A stretch of DNA of 64,000 nt from Telluribacter sp035998675 (GTDB lineage: Bacteria > Bacteroidota > Bacteroidia > Cytophagales > Spirosomataceae), in contig NZ_DASYHI010000020.1 in NCBI RefSeq assembly GCF_035998675.1, positions 310,001-374,000 on the forward strand. Reading direction: 5' to 3'. Below the pieces are notes generated by a model. It was not told the origin of the DNA. It saw only the letters and a list, made by a program, of their open reading frames with translations, and did no database searches. Position 1 is the first letter of the stretch, and every line of letters starts with the position of its first letter. Below are positions 46,011 through 55,700 of the stretch, piece by piece. The position numbers were made by a program, and so were the translations under genes.

Positions 46011-47171
46011 TTAATTAATCCCAAACTTGGTACTGATGGTCCTGATGGCTTCTTCCAGTTGCTCATTCTTCACTTTCCACATTCCCTGCGAAGTATAGGC
46101 CAGCTTGTTCAGGATGGCGTCAGAGAAAGCGGCATCGGCACCGGCCAGTTTAGCGTAACGCAGGGAGTAAATAAAGCCAAGTCCTTCGCTGTAAGCGTGG
46201 GCGCGACGGGCCGGGTCAGTAGCGTTTTCGCGGGTCTTTTTAAGGTAGCCGATGGAAGAGTTAGCAATGGTTTTTTCCAGCTCTTTCCGGATCAGTTCGG
46301 CCTGCTCCTTGTACACAGCAGCATCATTGTTTACAATGGCCGCCCGTCCTTTCAGGAAAGCCTGGTGTAGTTTGGGGTACCCTTCTTTATTGTATTCCCA
46401 CACGTAAGCGCCTAGGAAAGCCTCTCCACCGTTGGAGGTAGCGGAGGCGTCACCCGCATAAACCGGTTTTTGGGTAAAATTGGCGTAGGCCTGATCCCAG
46501 TTGTGTTCGAGTTGGGTGTACGGTTTGCCCGCTACCAGTGTATAGTTATCGGCTTTCAAGCCTTCACTGAGAAGTACATTGCCAATGTAGTCTAACTGAT
46601 AGGCGCCAATCAACGATTTGGCAACAATCTGCCCCCACTCAATTCCCTGCTCATCGACCAGGTAGGTACCCAGTTTACCGGCTTTCCCGTCCTCGGCGGT
46701 GGTGGTCAAGGCTTTGCTCTTATTGGCCAGAATCACCAGAAAGTCATCCATTCTTTTGCGTTCACTTTCGGGGTTGGTCGTCGAAACGGCCGTAGCATCG
46801 CGCAGCTGGATTCCGGTACCATTTAACGAAGCGTAGGTACCCGAGAAGGGATTTCCCGAATTTGCGTACATATTTTTTAGCTGGCTGGCATCTAGTGGTG
46901 TAGTAGCACCGGCCGCAGTAACGGTTTTGGCGTAGGCATCAAGTGCCCTGAACGCGTTGATTCGGGCGTTACCCGTAGTAAGGTCCACCGTACTTGCTCC
47001 GTTCTGGTCAACGAAGAGCGACGAATAGGGCGTAGTAGCCGAAAGCTGCGTATAATCAATTGACGGGCGTAAATCGGGCCTAGGATCTACGGTTTCGTTA
47101 CAGGCTGTAACACCAAAAACCGAAAGGGCGAAAAATAATACGGAGCGATTGGGTAGAGAATATGCTGACAT
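46011..47171 (-). CDS. DUF4856 domain lipoprotein
   Basis: 386 residues with a signal peptide and lipobox (SVFGVTAC, about residue 24), then a DUF4856 domain. The helical repeats (QLEHNWDQAYANF, EAFLGAYVWEYNKEG, HAYSEGLGFIYSLRY) recall the imelysin fold and its neighbours in Bacteroidota genomes. Function unknown; proposed with imelysin as a surface metal- or haem-handling protein on the basis of context. It is the first gene of the operon and is preceded by paired operator-like dyads. Confidence 0.88.
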   Translation of the reverse strand: MSAYSLPNRSVLFFALSVFGVTACNETVDPRPDLRPSIDYTQLSATTPYSSLFVDQNGASTVDLTTGNARINAFRALDAYAKTVTAAGATTPLDASQLKNMYANSGNPFSGTYASLNGTGIQLRDATAVSTTNPESERKRMDDFLVILANKSKALTTTAEDGKAGKLGTYLVDEQGIEWGQIVAKSLIGAYQLDYIGNVLLSEGLKADNYTLVAGKPYTQLEHNWDQAYANFTQKPVYAGDASATSNGGEAFLGAYVWEYNKEGYPKLHQAFLKGRAAIVNNDAAVYKEQAELIRKELEKTIANSSIGYLKKTRENATDPARRAHAYSEGLGFIYSLRYAKLAGADAAFSDAILNKLAYTSQGMWKVKNEQLEEAIRTISTKFGIN

Positions 47172-47180
47172 GTCCTACTT

Positions 47181-47239
47181 ATTTAGACTAATTATAAATG
47201 ACCCTGCAAACATAGGCTCTATTTAGAATTAGTACAAAT
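47181..47239 (-). promoter_or_regulatory. Paired 19-bp AT-rich dyads upstream of the DUF4856-imelysin-HTTM-receptor operon
   Basis: ATTTAGACTAATTATAAAT (47181-47199) and ATTTAGAATTAGTACAAAT (47221-47239) are inverted relative to each other: the reverse complement of the first matches the second at 16 of 19 positions. Each has ATTTA...(T/A)AAAT ends, so each is itself a partial dyad. They begin 10 bases before the start codon. The length, symmetry and AT content fit a Fur- or DtxR-type metalloregulator site; the regulator is inferred. Confidence 0.5.
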
Positions 47240-47298
47240 AAAATAGGAAATAAAATTATCTAATTGCGTAACTACCTCAGCAATTGAGCTTTATTTTT

Positions 47299-47676
47299 TT
47301 AATTCGGGCCGCTACCCGGAACCAGCGCATAAAACGGATTTTTAAACTTATACTTCTGGACTAGCAAATAACCTTTGATCAGTCGATTATCCCAGAGCCA
47401 CCACCTGTTTTTGTTCGTCACGATGAATAATACCTTGCCGCCCGGCCGATCAAGTACCACCAGCATCCCAACTTCGGGTACAAGGCGTATAGTAATAGTG
47501 GCGTTGTTGTACCGGCTTCGTTCCTGCTTCCATTCTTCCAGTTGTTCCCGTAATGAAAGCTCTATTTTTTCGATTGAATTTTCCCGACTGACCAGCATTC
47601 TGCCAAATTCTCTAAGGCTGTATTCCAGGCTGTTCAATGAAGTACTTGCGCTACAATGGAAATATATATTATTCAT
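47299..47676 (-). CDS. Hypothetical protein
   Basis: 125 residues from an ATG. The first half is helical (LREQLEEWKQERSRYNNA), the second half has beta-rich, aromatic character (VLFIVTNKNRWWLWDNR, KGYLLVQKYKFKNPFYAL). Family not recognised. It is on the same strand as the metal-uptake operon but lies upstream of its operator region, so it is probably separate. Confidence 0.6.
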   Translation of the reverse strand: MNNIYFHCSASTSLNSLEYSLREFGRMLVSRENSIEKIELSLREQLEEWKQERSRYNNATITIRLVPEVGMLVVLDRPGGKVLFIVTNKNRWWLWDNRLIKGYLLVQKYKFKNPFYALVPGSGPN

Positions 47677-48039
47677 GACTGCTCCCGTTTAGTACCACCT
47701 CCGGCATCCCGATTTCCAAATCCAGGTTTTTCTTAGGTGGAATGGTTTACAGGATACTACAAAAAATCGGTCCACCTAGAATACGACTTATTAGCAACCA
47801 GGGTAGTTTTGCCAATTGAATTTATATACCGTTGTCTATAAATAAATTACACCAATTCAATAACAGGAACTGCCTCCTGCCTGAGTGGTTCGGCAGGTAG
47901 GAGAGCATGTAGAAATAAGGTAGGGATTCTACTCCACAACTAAGGAAGACAGATCGGCTCAGCTGACAGAAAGTGGGGTTCTCAGGCCCGAATATTCATT
48001 GTAATGGTAATCGCTTGAAATAATTAGGCTACCAAAAGT
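47677..48039. other. Intergenic region with one imperfect hairpin
   Basis: 363 bases with no supportable ORF. CTCCTGCC (47874-47881) pairs with GGCAGG (47892-47897, continued TAGGAG) around a short loop; it might end the dehydrogenase transcript coming from the right. Confidence 0.35.
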
Positions 48040-49143
48040 TTAAAGATGTTGTAAGGGAATACCGGTACTTGCGGCCATGGATTCCAGGGAGGTCACTACC
48101 TCCCGATTAACCGGAATTCCCTCCTGCATTCGCCGCTGGTAGGCCAGGCGCTCGGGATCGCCCGGGATAAGTACTTCTTTTTTGCCGGGCAGGGGGCGGG
48201 TACTCCGCATGGTACGGATCCAGTCATCCATATCCTTTTTAAACTCGGTCTTATCCCGGAATCCATCAATGTCCCAGGCACCAAAAAAATGCCCGATTCC
48301 CTTACCTACCTGTCGGTTCGTGGCCTCAACCTGAATAGCAAAGGGCGTGGCAAAGGGTCCCCAGTTGGCACCACTCAGTACCGCCGAAAGTACATCTACC
48401 ATCGTAGCCAGACAGTACCCCTTGTGGCCGCTGCCTTTTTCGTCGCTGCCCAAAGGCAGCAGAGCGCCCCCTTCCATCATTTCGGCGGGCTCATGGGTAC
48501 TATTCCCCTCTTTATCAATACACCAGCCCTCGGGTACCTTTTCTCCTTTTCTTCGGGCAATTTCCACCTTTCCGTAGGCCACCGCGCTGGAAGCGAAATC
48601 AATGACGACGGGAGGTTCCTTAAAAGCGGGAAAAGCTATGGCCACCGGATTGGTCCCCAGCATTTTTTCGGCCCCGTTAAAAGGTACTACACCTTTGGTG
48701 GTATTGGTCATGGAAAGACCGATTAAATCCTGCTTGAGGGCCATAACCGGGTAGTAGCCCGCCGCCCCGTAGTGGTTGGTATTACTGACGCTGATCCAGC
48801 CGGAGCCGAAGCTATCGGCTCTTTCCATCGCCATCTCCATACACTTTGGGCCTACCACCAAACCCAGACCATTGTCACCATCCACCGTAGCCACGCTCCC
48901 CTTCCCTCTGATTATCTTTATGTCGGGGCGGGGATTTATTCGCCCGGCTTTCAACAAATCGTAGTAGGTTTTCAGGCGGGCCACGCCGTGGGAGTCAATA
49001 CCGTGCTCATCGCTGTAAGCCAGTACATCGGCCGCCAGGGCGGCATCCTCGGCGGGTACCCCAAAGTATTCAAATATCCGGGTGGTAAACCGGCGCAACT
49101 GTTCGGCCGTAAAAAGAGTGGAGTTAGGGTACTTGTCAGGCAT
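48040..49143 (-). CDS. Ldh-family malate/L-lactate/ureidoglycolate dehydrogenase
   Basis: 367 residues, the usual length for this NAD(P)-dependent family (PF02615), which is unrelated to classical lactate dehydrogenases. Features: DEHGIDSHGVARLKTY with the catalytic His, VDGDNGLGLVVG, VSNTNHYGAAGYY, TNTTKGVVPFNGAEKMLGTNP, DFASSAVAYGKVEIA and GHKGYCLATMVDVLSAVLSGA. It reduces or oxidises 2-oxo/2-hydroxy acids; the particular substrate cannot be assigned. Monocistronic. Confidence 0.93.
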   Translation of the reverse strand: MPDKYPNSTLFTAEQLRRFTTRIFEYFGVPAEDAALAADVLAYSDEHGIDSHGVARLKTYYDLLKAGRINPRPDIKIIRGKGSVATVDGDNGLGLVVGPKCMEMAMERADSFGSGWISVSNTNHYGAAGYYPVMALKQDLIGLSMTNTTKGVVPFNGAEKMLGTNPVAIAFPAFKEPPVVIDFASSAVAYGKVEIARRKGEKVPEGWCIDKEGNSTHEPAEMMEGGALLPLGSDEKGSGHKGYCLATMVDVLSAVLSGANWGPFATPFAIQVEATNRQVGKGIGHFFGAWDIDGFRDKTEFKKDMDDWIRTMRSTRPLPGKKEVLIPGDPERLAYQRRMQEGIPVNREVVTSLESMAASTGIPLQHL

Positions 49144-49242
49144 GTGGCAGGTAGCTGTAGGTTCGGATTTGGGTCGGGCTTGGTACTAGTACTTCCAAAA
49201 ATCGCTACTCGCTCTTTTTTACTTAGGTACCATTGAAACAAA

Positions 49243-49282
49243 ATAAAAAGAGCCAGGGGCTAAGCTCCCCCGACTCTTTTTA
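49243..49282. terminator. Hairpin upstream of Ldh gene region
   Basis: ATAAAAAGAG...CTCTTTTTAT arms with an inner GGGG/CCCC pairing form a long interrupted stem with A- and T-runs on both sides, typical of a bidirectional terminator. No gene to its right ends here, so it may terminate an unrecognised short transcript. Confidence 0.65.
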
Positions 49283-49872
49283 TGAATATTAATTATGTAG
49301 AAATGTGAATCCTTGTTAAAGCAACAAAAATATCGTGCCAAAAGTTGAAAATGCTTCGTGGATTTTTCAAATTTCGTGTTCCTGCCACCCCGCTTAATTG
49401 ACGGAGCAGGTAACCGCCTAACAATTCTTGTTAAAGTTTTTTAAATCGTATATCCAATATCGTACAGGGCTAAATTCTGCTTTCCATATTCTGCCTTTAA
49501 CGCATCTGTTTGGCTTCGGTATCCTTCAAAGGCCTCATTTAACCACACCAAAATTTGTACTTTTTCAACCTCCAATACGTTACGTGACAAATGGTAATAA
49601 TAAGGAGGTGGGTACTATCTTTTATTTCCTTGCCGTCCTTAGTACCTTATTTTCCTTTTTACACTTTTTGGCCTTTGTCCTGGCTTTCAGGTGTTTTCTA
49701 AAAATAAGCCTCAACAGCTCAATATTGGCCCTTTCCCCGACTTTTTTCCAAACTAAACAGATGGCATTGATCAATTAAAATGTAATTAAAAAGAGATTTG
49801 CCACCACCAACCGACCTTATAATTTTGTAGCTTTGACAGTATATTAATTATTTCCCCTCCCCTACGAAGCGT
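49283..49872. other. AT-rich intergenic region, no supported gene
   Basis: 590 bases before the receiver pair. A 116-codon plus frame at 49428-49778 is Phe/Ser/Leu-rich in the way random AT-rich sequence is, and lacks family similarity; not called. The promoter of the receiver pair must be near the right end. Confidence 0.4.
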
Positions 49873-50304
49873 ATGATTAGAGATTTGGTTATCATTGATG
49901 ATAATGATTTAGAGGTAGAATTAATAAAAATACTGGCAGTGGATAATCACTTCGCCGAGAACGTCCGGGTGTTGAACAACGGAAGAGAAGGGCTGGCCTA
50001 TTTTGAGGTTCTTAAGGCGGCCGGTGGAAAAAGGTCCGCACCTGAGCTTGTCCTGCTTGATTTGCACATGCCTCTGATGGACGGTTGGGAATTTCTGGAG
50101 GCATTTTCCTTGTTGTACCGGGACCGCTTCCCCGATACTGGTTTTTGCCTTTTAACTTCTTCAGTCAACCCCCAGGATAAATTAAAAGCATATAGTTATA
50201 ACTGTGTGGTTGAACTTCTGAACAAGCCACTGACAGTCAGGCATTTAAATTTCTTAACAAAATTCCTGGCTGAAAGAGGCCGGTTATTTGAACGAAAAAT
50301 TTAG
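49873..50304 (+). CDS. Stand-alone response regulator receiver protein
   Basis: 143 residues, receiver only. The acidic pocket reads IIDDND (residues 7-12), phospho-acceptor Asp63 is in LVLLDLHMPLMDGW, LTSS holds the conserved Thr/Ser, and Lys118 is in LLNKPL. It is paralogous to the next gene (FAENVRVLNNGREGLAYFE against FAENIITRKNGKEGLDYFD), which begins 153 bases later on the same strand. Confidence 0.9.
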   Translation: MIRDLVIIDDNDLEVELIKILAVDNHFAENVRVLNNGREGLAYFEVLKAAGGKRSAPELVLLDLHMPLMDGWEFLEAFSLLYRDRFPDTGFCLLTSSVNPQDKLKAYSYNCVVELLNKPLTVRHLNFLTKFLAERGRLFERKI

Positions 50305-50457
50305 GATAATTCTACTATTTTTTACTAATAACGACTTTTAGAGAACACACCCTGGCTAAGTACACATAGACTTTTTTAGAAACAAAAATTTTCCATTTTT
50401 GGCTTGATTGTTGTCAAATTTTCAAAAAGACGTTCATCCCAACCCTTCTTTTTACTG

Positions 50458-50889
50458 ATGATTAAGAACCTGCTTCTAATTGACGATGATGAAATTACGT
50501 TAAAAATTTTAAAGCTTCTGATAGTCAGGCAGCATTTTGCCGAGAATATTATTACCCGAAAAAACGGAAAAGAAGGACTTGATTACTTTGATGAACTGAG
50601 TACCCAACCGGGTGCCGACGAAGTACCTGATTTGATACTACTGGATATCAATATGCCCGTGATGAATGGCTGGGATTTTCTGGATGACTATTCCCAACGC
50701 TTTGAAACGAAGTTTCCGAATACCAAAGTCTGTATGCTATCTTCCACGGTGGACCCGGCTGACTTTCAAAAAGCCTCCAACTACGCCTGCGTTATTTCGT
50801 TTGTGAGCAAGCCGTTACTAATGAGCGAGGTAGAAATGCTCCGCAAACTGGAACCCCTCCGGCATTTTTTTGAACCAAGTCTCTCCTGA
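50458..50889 (+). CDS. Stand-alone response regulator receiver protein
   Basis: 143 residues from the Met of MIKNLLLIDDDE; an 18-codon upstream extension is in frame but the short start matches the paralogs. Receiver only: DDDE pocket at 9-12, Asp63 in LILLDINMPVMNGW, SSTVD and SFVSKPL. It forms a tandem pair with the preceding receiver and ends in a strong bidirectional terminator. Confidence 0.9.
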   Translation: MIKNLLLIDDDEITLKILKLLIVRQHFAENIITRKNGKEGLDYFDELSTQPGADEVPDLILLDINMPVMNGWDFLDDYSQRFETKFPNTKVCMLSSTVDPADFQKASNYACVISFVSKPLLMSEVEMLRKLEPLRHFFEPSLS

Positions 50890-50910
50890 CGCTTACTTGT
50901 TTCAGCAATA

Positions 50911-50963
50911 AATATAAGAGAAAGCCCTGCAATCTGTTGATTGGCAGGGCTTTCTCTTATATT
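50911..50963. terminator. Strong bidirectional terminator between receiver gene and tRNA-Arg
   Basis: A perfect 20-bp stem (begins AATATAAGAGAAAGCCCTGC) with a 13-base loop. It lies just after the receiver stop and just past the 3' end of the convergent tRNA-Arg, serving both. Confidence 0.9.
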
Positions 50964-50967
50964 CAAG

Positions 50968-51041
50968 TGATCCCGACAGGATTCGAACCTGTGACCGTCT
51001 GCTTAGAAGGCAGATGCTCTATCCAGCTGAGCTACGGGACC
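50968..51041 (-). tRNA. tRNA-Arg (anticodon TCT)
   Basis: The minus strand folds into a standard cloverleaf of 74 nt: acceptor GGTCCCG/CGGGATC with discriminator A, D-arm AGCTCAGCTGGATAGAGC, anticodon loop CTTCTAA (anticodon TCT reading AGA) and T-arm GGTTCGAATCC. CCA is not encoded. Confidence 0.96.
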
Positions 51042-51228
51042 CCGTCGGTCACTGTGGGTACTTTTTAGAGGTACCGGAGCGACCTAAGTGCGCACAAAAG
51101 TAATACATAAAATGAATTTTGGAAACAGCAACGGCCTTTCTGCCCCCGTTGGCACTTAATTTTTAGTAAAAAACAGGGACGATTCCAGGAGCCGTTTTCA
51201 AACTTTCATTTATTGATCAGGAGCAAGC

Positions 51229-52251
51229 ATGGACGAAAAACCTCAGTTTATTATTACGGTAGGTGCCTCTGCCGGTGGTATCAGTGCGCTGCAGGAATTA
51301 GTGGTACAGTTTCCGGAAGATATCGATGCCGCTGTTTTTATAGTACTGCATTTGTCCAAAAGAGGAATTGCGGGCCTGCTGGTACACCGGTTACAGCACC
51401 TTACCCACCTGCCCTGTGTGGTAGCCTCCGAGGGTATACCTATCAAAAAAGGACATATTTATGTGGCGCCTCCCGACAACCACCTCCTCATAAAAAAAGA
51501 CCAGATAAAGATTTCCAACGGCCCCGAAGAAAACCGCTGGCGACCTTCCATCGACGTCATGATGAGGTCGGCGGCGGTGGCCTACGGCGAACGAGCCATC
51601 GGAATTGTGCTCACGGGCCTGCTGAACGACGGAACGGCCGGTATGATTGCCATTAAAAAATGTGGAGGTACCTGCCTGGTGCAGGACCCCAACGAAGCTG
51701 AATACCCCGATATGCCGCTGTCGGTAATTTCCAATACGGAAGTTGACTATTGCTTCCCATTGTCCCAAATGGGCTTCGTGCTGAATGATATTATCCGGAC
51801 CAAGGAAATAACCGGGAAACCTATACCGCCTGATATAGCCAGAGAAGCAGAAATAGTCGAAAACGCCGTTACCCGGATCGATGTAAACAATTCGCTGGGA
51901 TCGCAGTCTACCTATGCCTGCCCCGACTGTGGTGGAGTATTGACTGAGCTAAATGACAACAATTTCCGAAGGTACCGGTGCTATACTGGTCATGTATATT
52001 CGGAGTCGGAGCTCATGGACAATCAAACCCACCAAATGGAGTCGACGCTGTGGGTGGCTCTGCGTATGATGGAAGAAAAACGGCATCTGCTGACTACCCT
52101 GACCAGGGAAGAAAAACATAAGGGGCTAAAAAACCTGGCCGCAGATCATCAGCAGCGGGCTGACGATCTGGCGGTCCATATTGAAAACATTAAGGAAATA
52201 ATTTTTAGCGTCAGTACTCAAAAAAGTCCGGTACTTCACAGACCCGTATAA
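51229..52251 (+). CDS. CheB-type methylesterase without receiver domain, with Cys-rich C-terminal tail
   Basis: 340 residues. The CheB methylesterase domain (about 5-190) has the triad Ser14 (VGASAGG), His41 (VLHLS) and Asp134 (LLNDGTAG). There is no N-terminal receiver. After a linker, residues about 225-260 contain CPDCGG...RCYTGH, a zinc-ribbon-like site, followed by a helical tail (MEEKRHLLTTLTREEKHKG, HIENIKEI). It lies between receiver genes and a giant CheB-CheR-kinase fusion, with no chemoreceptors in sight, so it likely serves a non-chemotactic signalling circuit. Its 3' end overlaps the convergent receiver gene by 16 bases. Confidence 0.9.
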   Translation: MDEKPQFIITVGASAGGISALQELVVQFPEDIDAAVFIVLHLSKRGIAGLLVHRLQHLTHLPCVVASEGIPIKKGHIYVAPPDNHLLIKKDQIKISNGPEENRWRPSIDVMMRSAAVAYGERAIGIVLTGLLNDGTAGMIAIKKCGGTCLVQDPNEAEYPDMPLSVISNTEVDYCFPLSQMGFVLNDIIRTKEITGKPIPPDIAREAEIVENAVTRIDVNNSLGSQSTYACPDCGGVLTELNDNNFRRYRCYTGHVYSESELMDNQTHQMESTLWVALRMMEEKRHLLTTLTREEKHKGLKNLAADHQQRADDLAVHIENIKEIIFSVSTQKSPVLHRPV

Positions 52252-52595
52252 CGATTTACCAGTTCCAGTAACTCTTTGGTTTTAAAAGGCTTTTCCAAAA
52301 AGTCATCGGCTCCGGCTTCCCGTGACAACAGCCCAATGCCTGGTGTGGCCGATACCATAATAACGGGTATGTCCCGGGTAGTTTTGTGGCTTTTTAGATG
52401 CCGGCAAATATCCAGCCCATCTACACCAGAAAGGTACCTGTCGAGTATGTATATGTCCGGAATTTCGTAATTGTCCTGGTACAAGGGTTTACCATCCGAA
52501 AAAATGGCCGTATTATACCCGGCCCGGTCAAATATTATTTTAAATACATCCAGGATTCCCGGATCGTCGTCAGTAATCAGTACTTTCTTTTTCAT
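52236..52595 (-). CDS. Stand-alone response regulator receiver protein
   Basis: 119 residues, receiver only: ITDDDPG pocket at 7-13, phospho-acceptor Asp52 in IYILDRYLSGVDGL, VMVSATPG and FLEKPFKTKELL. It is the kind of classical small regulator often paired with a hybrid or orphan kinase; the large kinase gene lies 195 bases upstream on the same strand and is the obvious candidate partner. Confidence 0.92.
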   Translation of the reverse strand: MKKKVLITDDDPGILDVFKIIFDRAGYNTAIFSDGKPLYQDNYEIPDIYILDRYLSGVDGLDICRHLKSHKTTRDIPVIMVSATPGIGLLSREAGADDFLEKPFKTKELLELVNRYTGL

Positions 52596-52790
52596 AGTGA
52601 TGTAAATAGCATGGTTAATGCTTTTTGTTAGTTAAACTCCCTCTTCCTTTCTTCTCTGCCCTTTAACTCTTTCAATTAGCATTTAAATCTACGTACCATC
52701 CAAAGACAAAAGCCGCGATGAAATAATCAATTTACCTTCACTTCCGTTCCCTGAATTATTGTCTTTTGTTTAATTTAATTTAAAAATATT

Positions 52791-55700
52791 TTATCTCTTT
52801 TTTGGGGTACTAATGGGAATGGAAAAATAAAATTTAGACCCGTGTTCCCGTACGCTGTCCACCCAGATGGCCCCGCCGTGCTTTTTAATGATTTCGGCTG
52901 AGATGTATAATCCAAGACCTATTCCGGGAAAAGTACTATTGGTGGAATCATTTACCCTAAAAAACCGATCAAAAACTTTTTCCTGCGCTTCGCGGGTCAG
53001 GCCTACGCCAAAATCCTGTACACATACCGTAACATTTTCAGTATCAGCCTTGGTATAAATAATCACCTTGCCCGCCTCGGGAGAGTACTTGATGGCGTTG
53101 GAAAGGAAGTTGATCAGCACCTGCCCGATCCGGTCGCGATCGCCGATCAGGTTGGGTACCTGCTGTAACTCCTTTACGATCGTGTGCCTGGGGGTTGACT
53201 GCTGAATGTCGTCTGTTACTTCCTGAATCAGCTCATTCATATTGAAGTACCCTTTCCGTAGCTGCAACTGTCCTTCCGAAATCCGGGAAACGTCCAGCAG
53301 GTCTTTGATCAGGTTGGCCAGGCGGTCTATCTGTCCCTCCATTTTCTCGACCAGGGTAGCCGAAGCAACGTCTTCCATATCCACCATCATCTGGTGCAGC
53401 AGCTCGGCGTAGGCCCTGATACTGGTAACGGGGGTTTTGAGTTCGTGGCTGGCAATACCGATAAAATCATCCTTTTGCTTTTCCAGCATTTTACGGTCAT
53501 TGATATCCAGGTTTACGCCCAGCATTTGCTCGGCCTGGCCTTTCTCGTCAAAGGTCGTCTGGGTCTGAAACTGGATCCAGTTGTAGGTACCTGCCCGCAG
53601 CATAACCCTGAACTCAATGCTCAGGTCCCGTTTTTCGGCAATGGCCATTTTGATACTTTTCCGGACGTACGCCTGGTCATCCGGGGCTACAAATTGCAGC
53701 CAGTCTTCAAAGGTACCCTGGTACGCTTTTTCACCCAGATCATAACCCGCCTTTGCGTTCCTGGCCCAGCGCAGTTCGTCCTTTTTAATATTCCACAACC
53801 ATACGCCCACATCCCCGGCCGACAAAGCCAGCTGCAGTTTGGCCTGGGTCTCGCGCAGGGCAAGCTCGGCCTGCTTCTGTCGGGTTATGTCCCGTTGGGT
53901 ACCCCATAAGCGCGTCACCCTGCCTTCTTCTACAATCCCTACCAGGTTATGCAGGAAACACTTCTGGTTACCTTCCTGATCGGTTTCCTGGACTTCGGCA
54001 TCGCTCAGGCAGTAGTCCGAAGCAACAAAAGTTTCCATCAGCGCTTCGCTGTCGGAGTTGCGGGGCAGCAGGGAGTCGAGCGAAAAACCGATGATATCAG
54101 CGGCGCTGGTGTAGCCGTACATTTGGGCCAGAGCATCGTTACACTCTTCCAGCCGGGTCTGGCTGAAAAGCAGGTTCAGTTGCTTTTTAGGCGGGAGGTC
54201 GGTTACCAGGGGCTGTTGCAGTTCAAAACGCCAGATACCCTCGGTACTTCGGGAGATAAAGGTCTGGTAGCGCTCCTGGCTCTGCCTGATTTGCTCCAGT
54301 CCGTTTTTTTGCTCGGTAATATTGGTCGAATAAATGGATAGTGTGTCTTCGGAAGGATAAATACGGTAGTGCAGCCATTCCGAAACCCGGTCGTCGAACC
54401 ACTCAAATTCCATAAAGGCCTTGGTCTTCATGGCCCTGGTAAGGCGCAGGTAAAATTCGGATTCGAGATGAACGGGAAACAGTTCCCACAGATTCTGACC
54501 CAGAATTTCGGTCGCTTTTTTTCCAAAAAAGGCCTCCGCCCGCTTGTTAACGTACTTGAAATTCCAGTCGTTATCAACGGAAACGAATACGTCCTTAATA
54601 CTATTAAGGATGGTGGAATTGAGCTTATAAGACCTTTTCAACCCCTCTTCGGCCTGCTTGCGCTGGGTTATGTCCTCAATGACCAGCAGTATCCGGTTCT
54701 TCTTATCCCCCTCCTTCCCCATCCGCATGGCACTGATGAGCATAATGCGCTCACCGAGTCCGGCAAACTCGTGGGTAATCTCAAAGTTTTCGAATGATTT
54801 TTCGCGGGAGATAATCTCCGTCAGTTGTTTTCGCAGGCCCGTAATATCCCACTGCCGGTTGCTTATTTCGAAGAAAAAGTTGCCCTCGGTTTCTTTGGGA
54901 CTTAGTTTAAAATCGGCATAAAAGGCCTTGTTGGCCGTTTTTACCCGTAAATCAGTGGTTAGTACTACCAGCGGCTCGCGGATGGTTTCGACAATGGCCT
55001 CGCGGTACTCGCTCGACTCCTTTAATTCTATATTGCGCTGAAACAGCTCTTCGTTGATAGTAATGAGTTCCTCGTTGGTCGACTGCAGCTCTTCCTTGGA
55101 AGTTTCGAGCTCCTCGTTCATACTCTGCAACTCCTCGTTGGACGACAGTACCTCTTCATTGGCCGACTGCAACTCTTCCCGCGTTGCCTCAAACTCCTCA
55201 CTCATGGACTTCATGTGCTCGCGCGCCTCCCGGAGCTCCTGCTCCAGTATGGCTATGCGGCGGTCTTTGGCGTCCTTGCGGGAACTCCGGCTTTCGGTGG
55301 AATCTCCTTCGCCCTTCCGGGTCGTGGCTTTTTGGGTACCTTCCTTAAACAGGATCAGAAAGCTCAGCTCTTTGGATGATGACCGCACCGGTACTACCTC
55401 CAGTTCCACTTCCTGGATCTGTTCCCGGTCAATAAACGGTATGCCTTCTTTCCGGACGGGCAGGCCGTCTTTTCTGGCCCGGTGTATGAGTCCTCTCAAC
55501 TCAAAGATGAGCTCGTCGCGTACCATTTTGAGCAAATGAAAACTGGCCTTGCCGGATGCCGGATGCAGGTAGTTCTGGGTGTTTCCGTGAAACCGGATAA
55601 TGTGTAAATCCTTGTTGACCAGCACACTGGCTGGTACATAGCGCGCTAGCAGCAGCTTATCCGCTTCTTTTTCAATGTCAACTTCAGTACCTTGCTCAAT

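Noticed and set aside
49428..49778. 116-codon ORF before the receiver pair
   Set aside because: AT-rich, Phe/Leu/Ser-rich random-looking translation without a family or ribosome-binding site.
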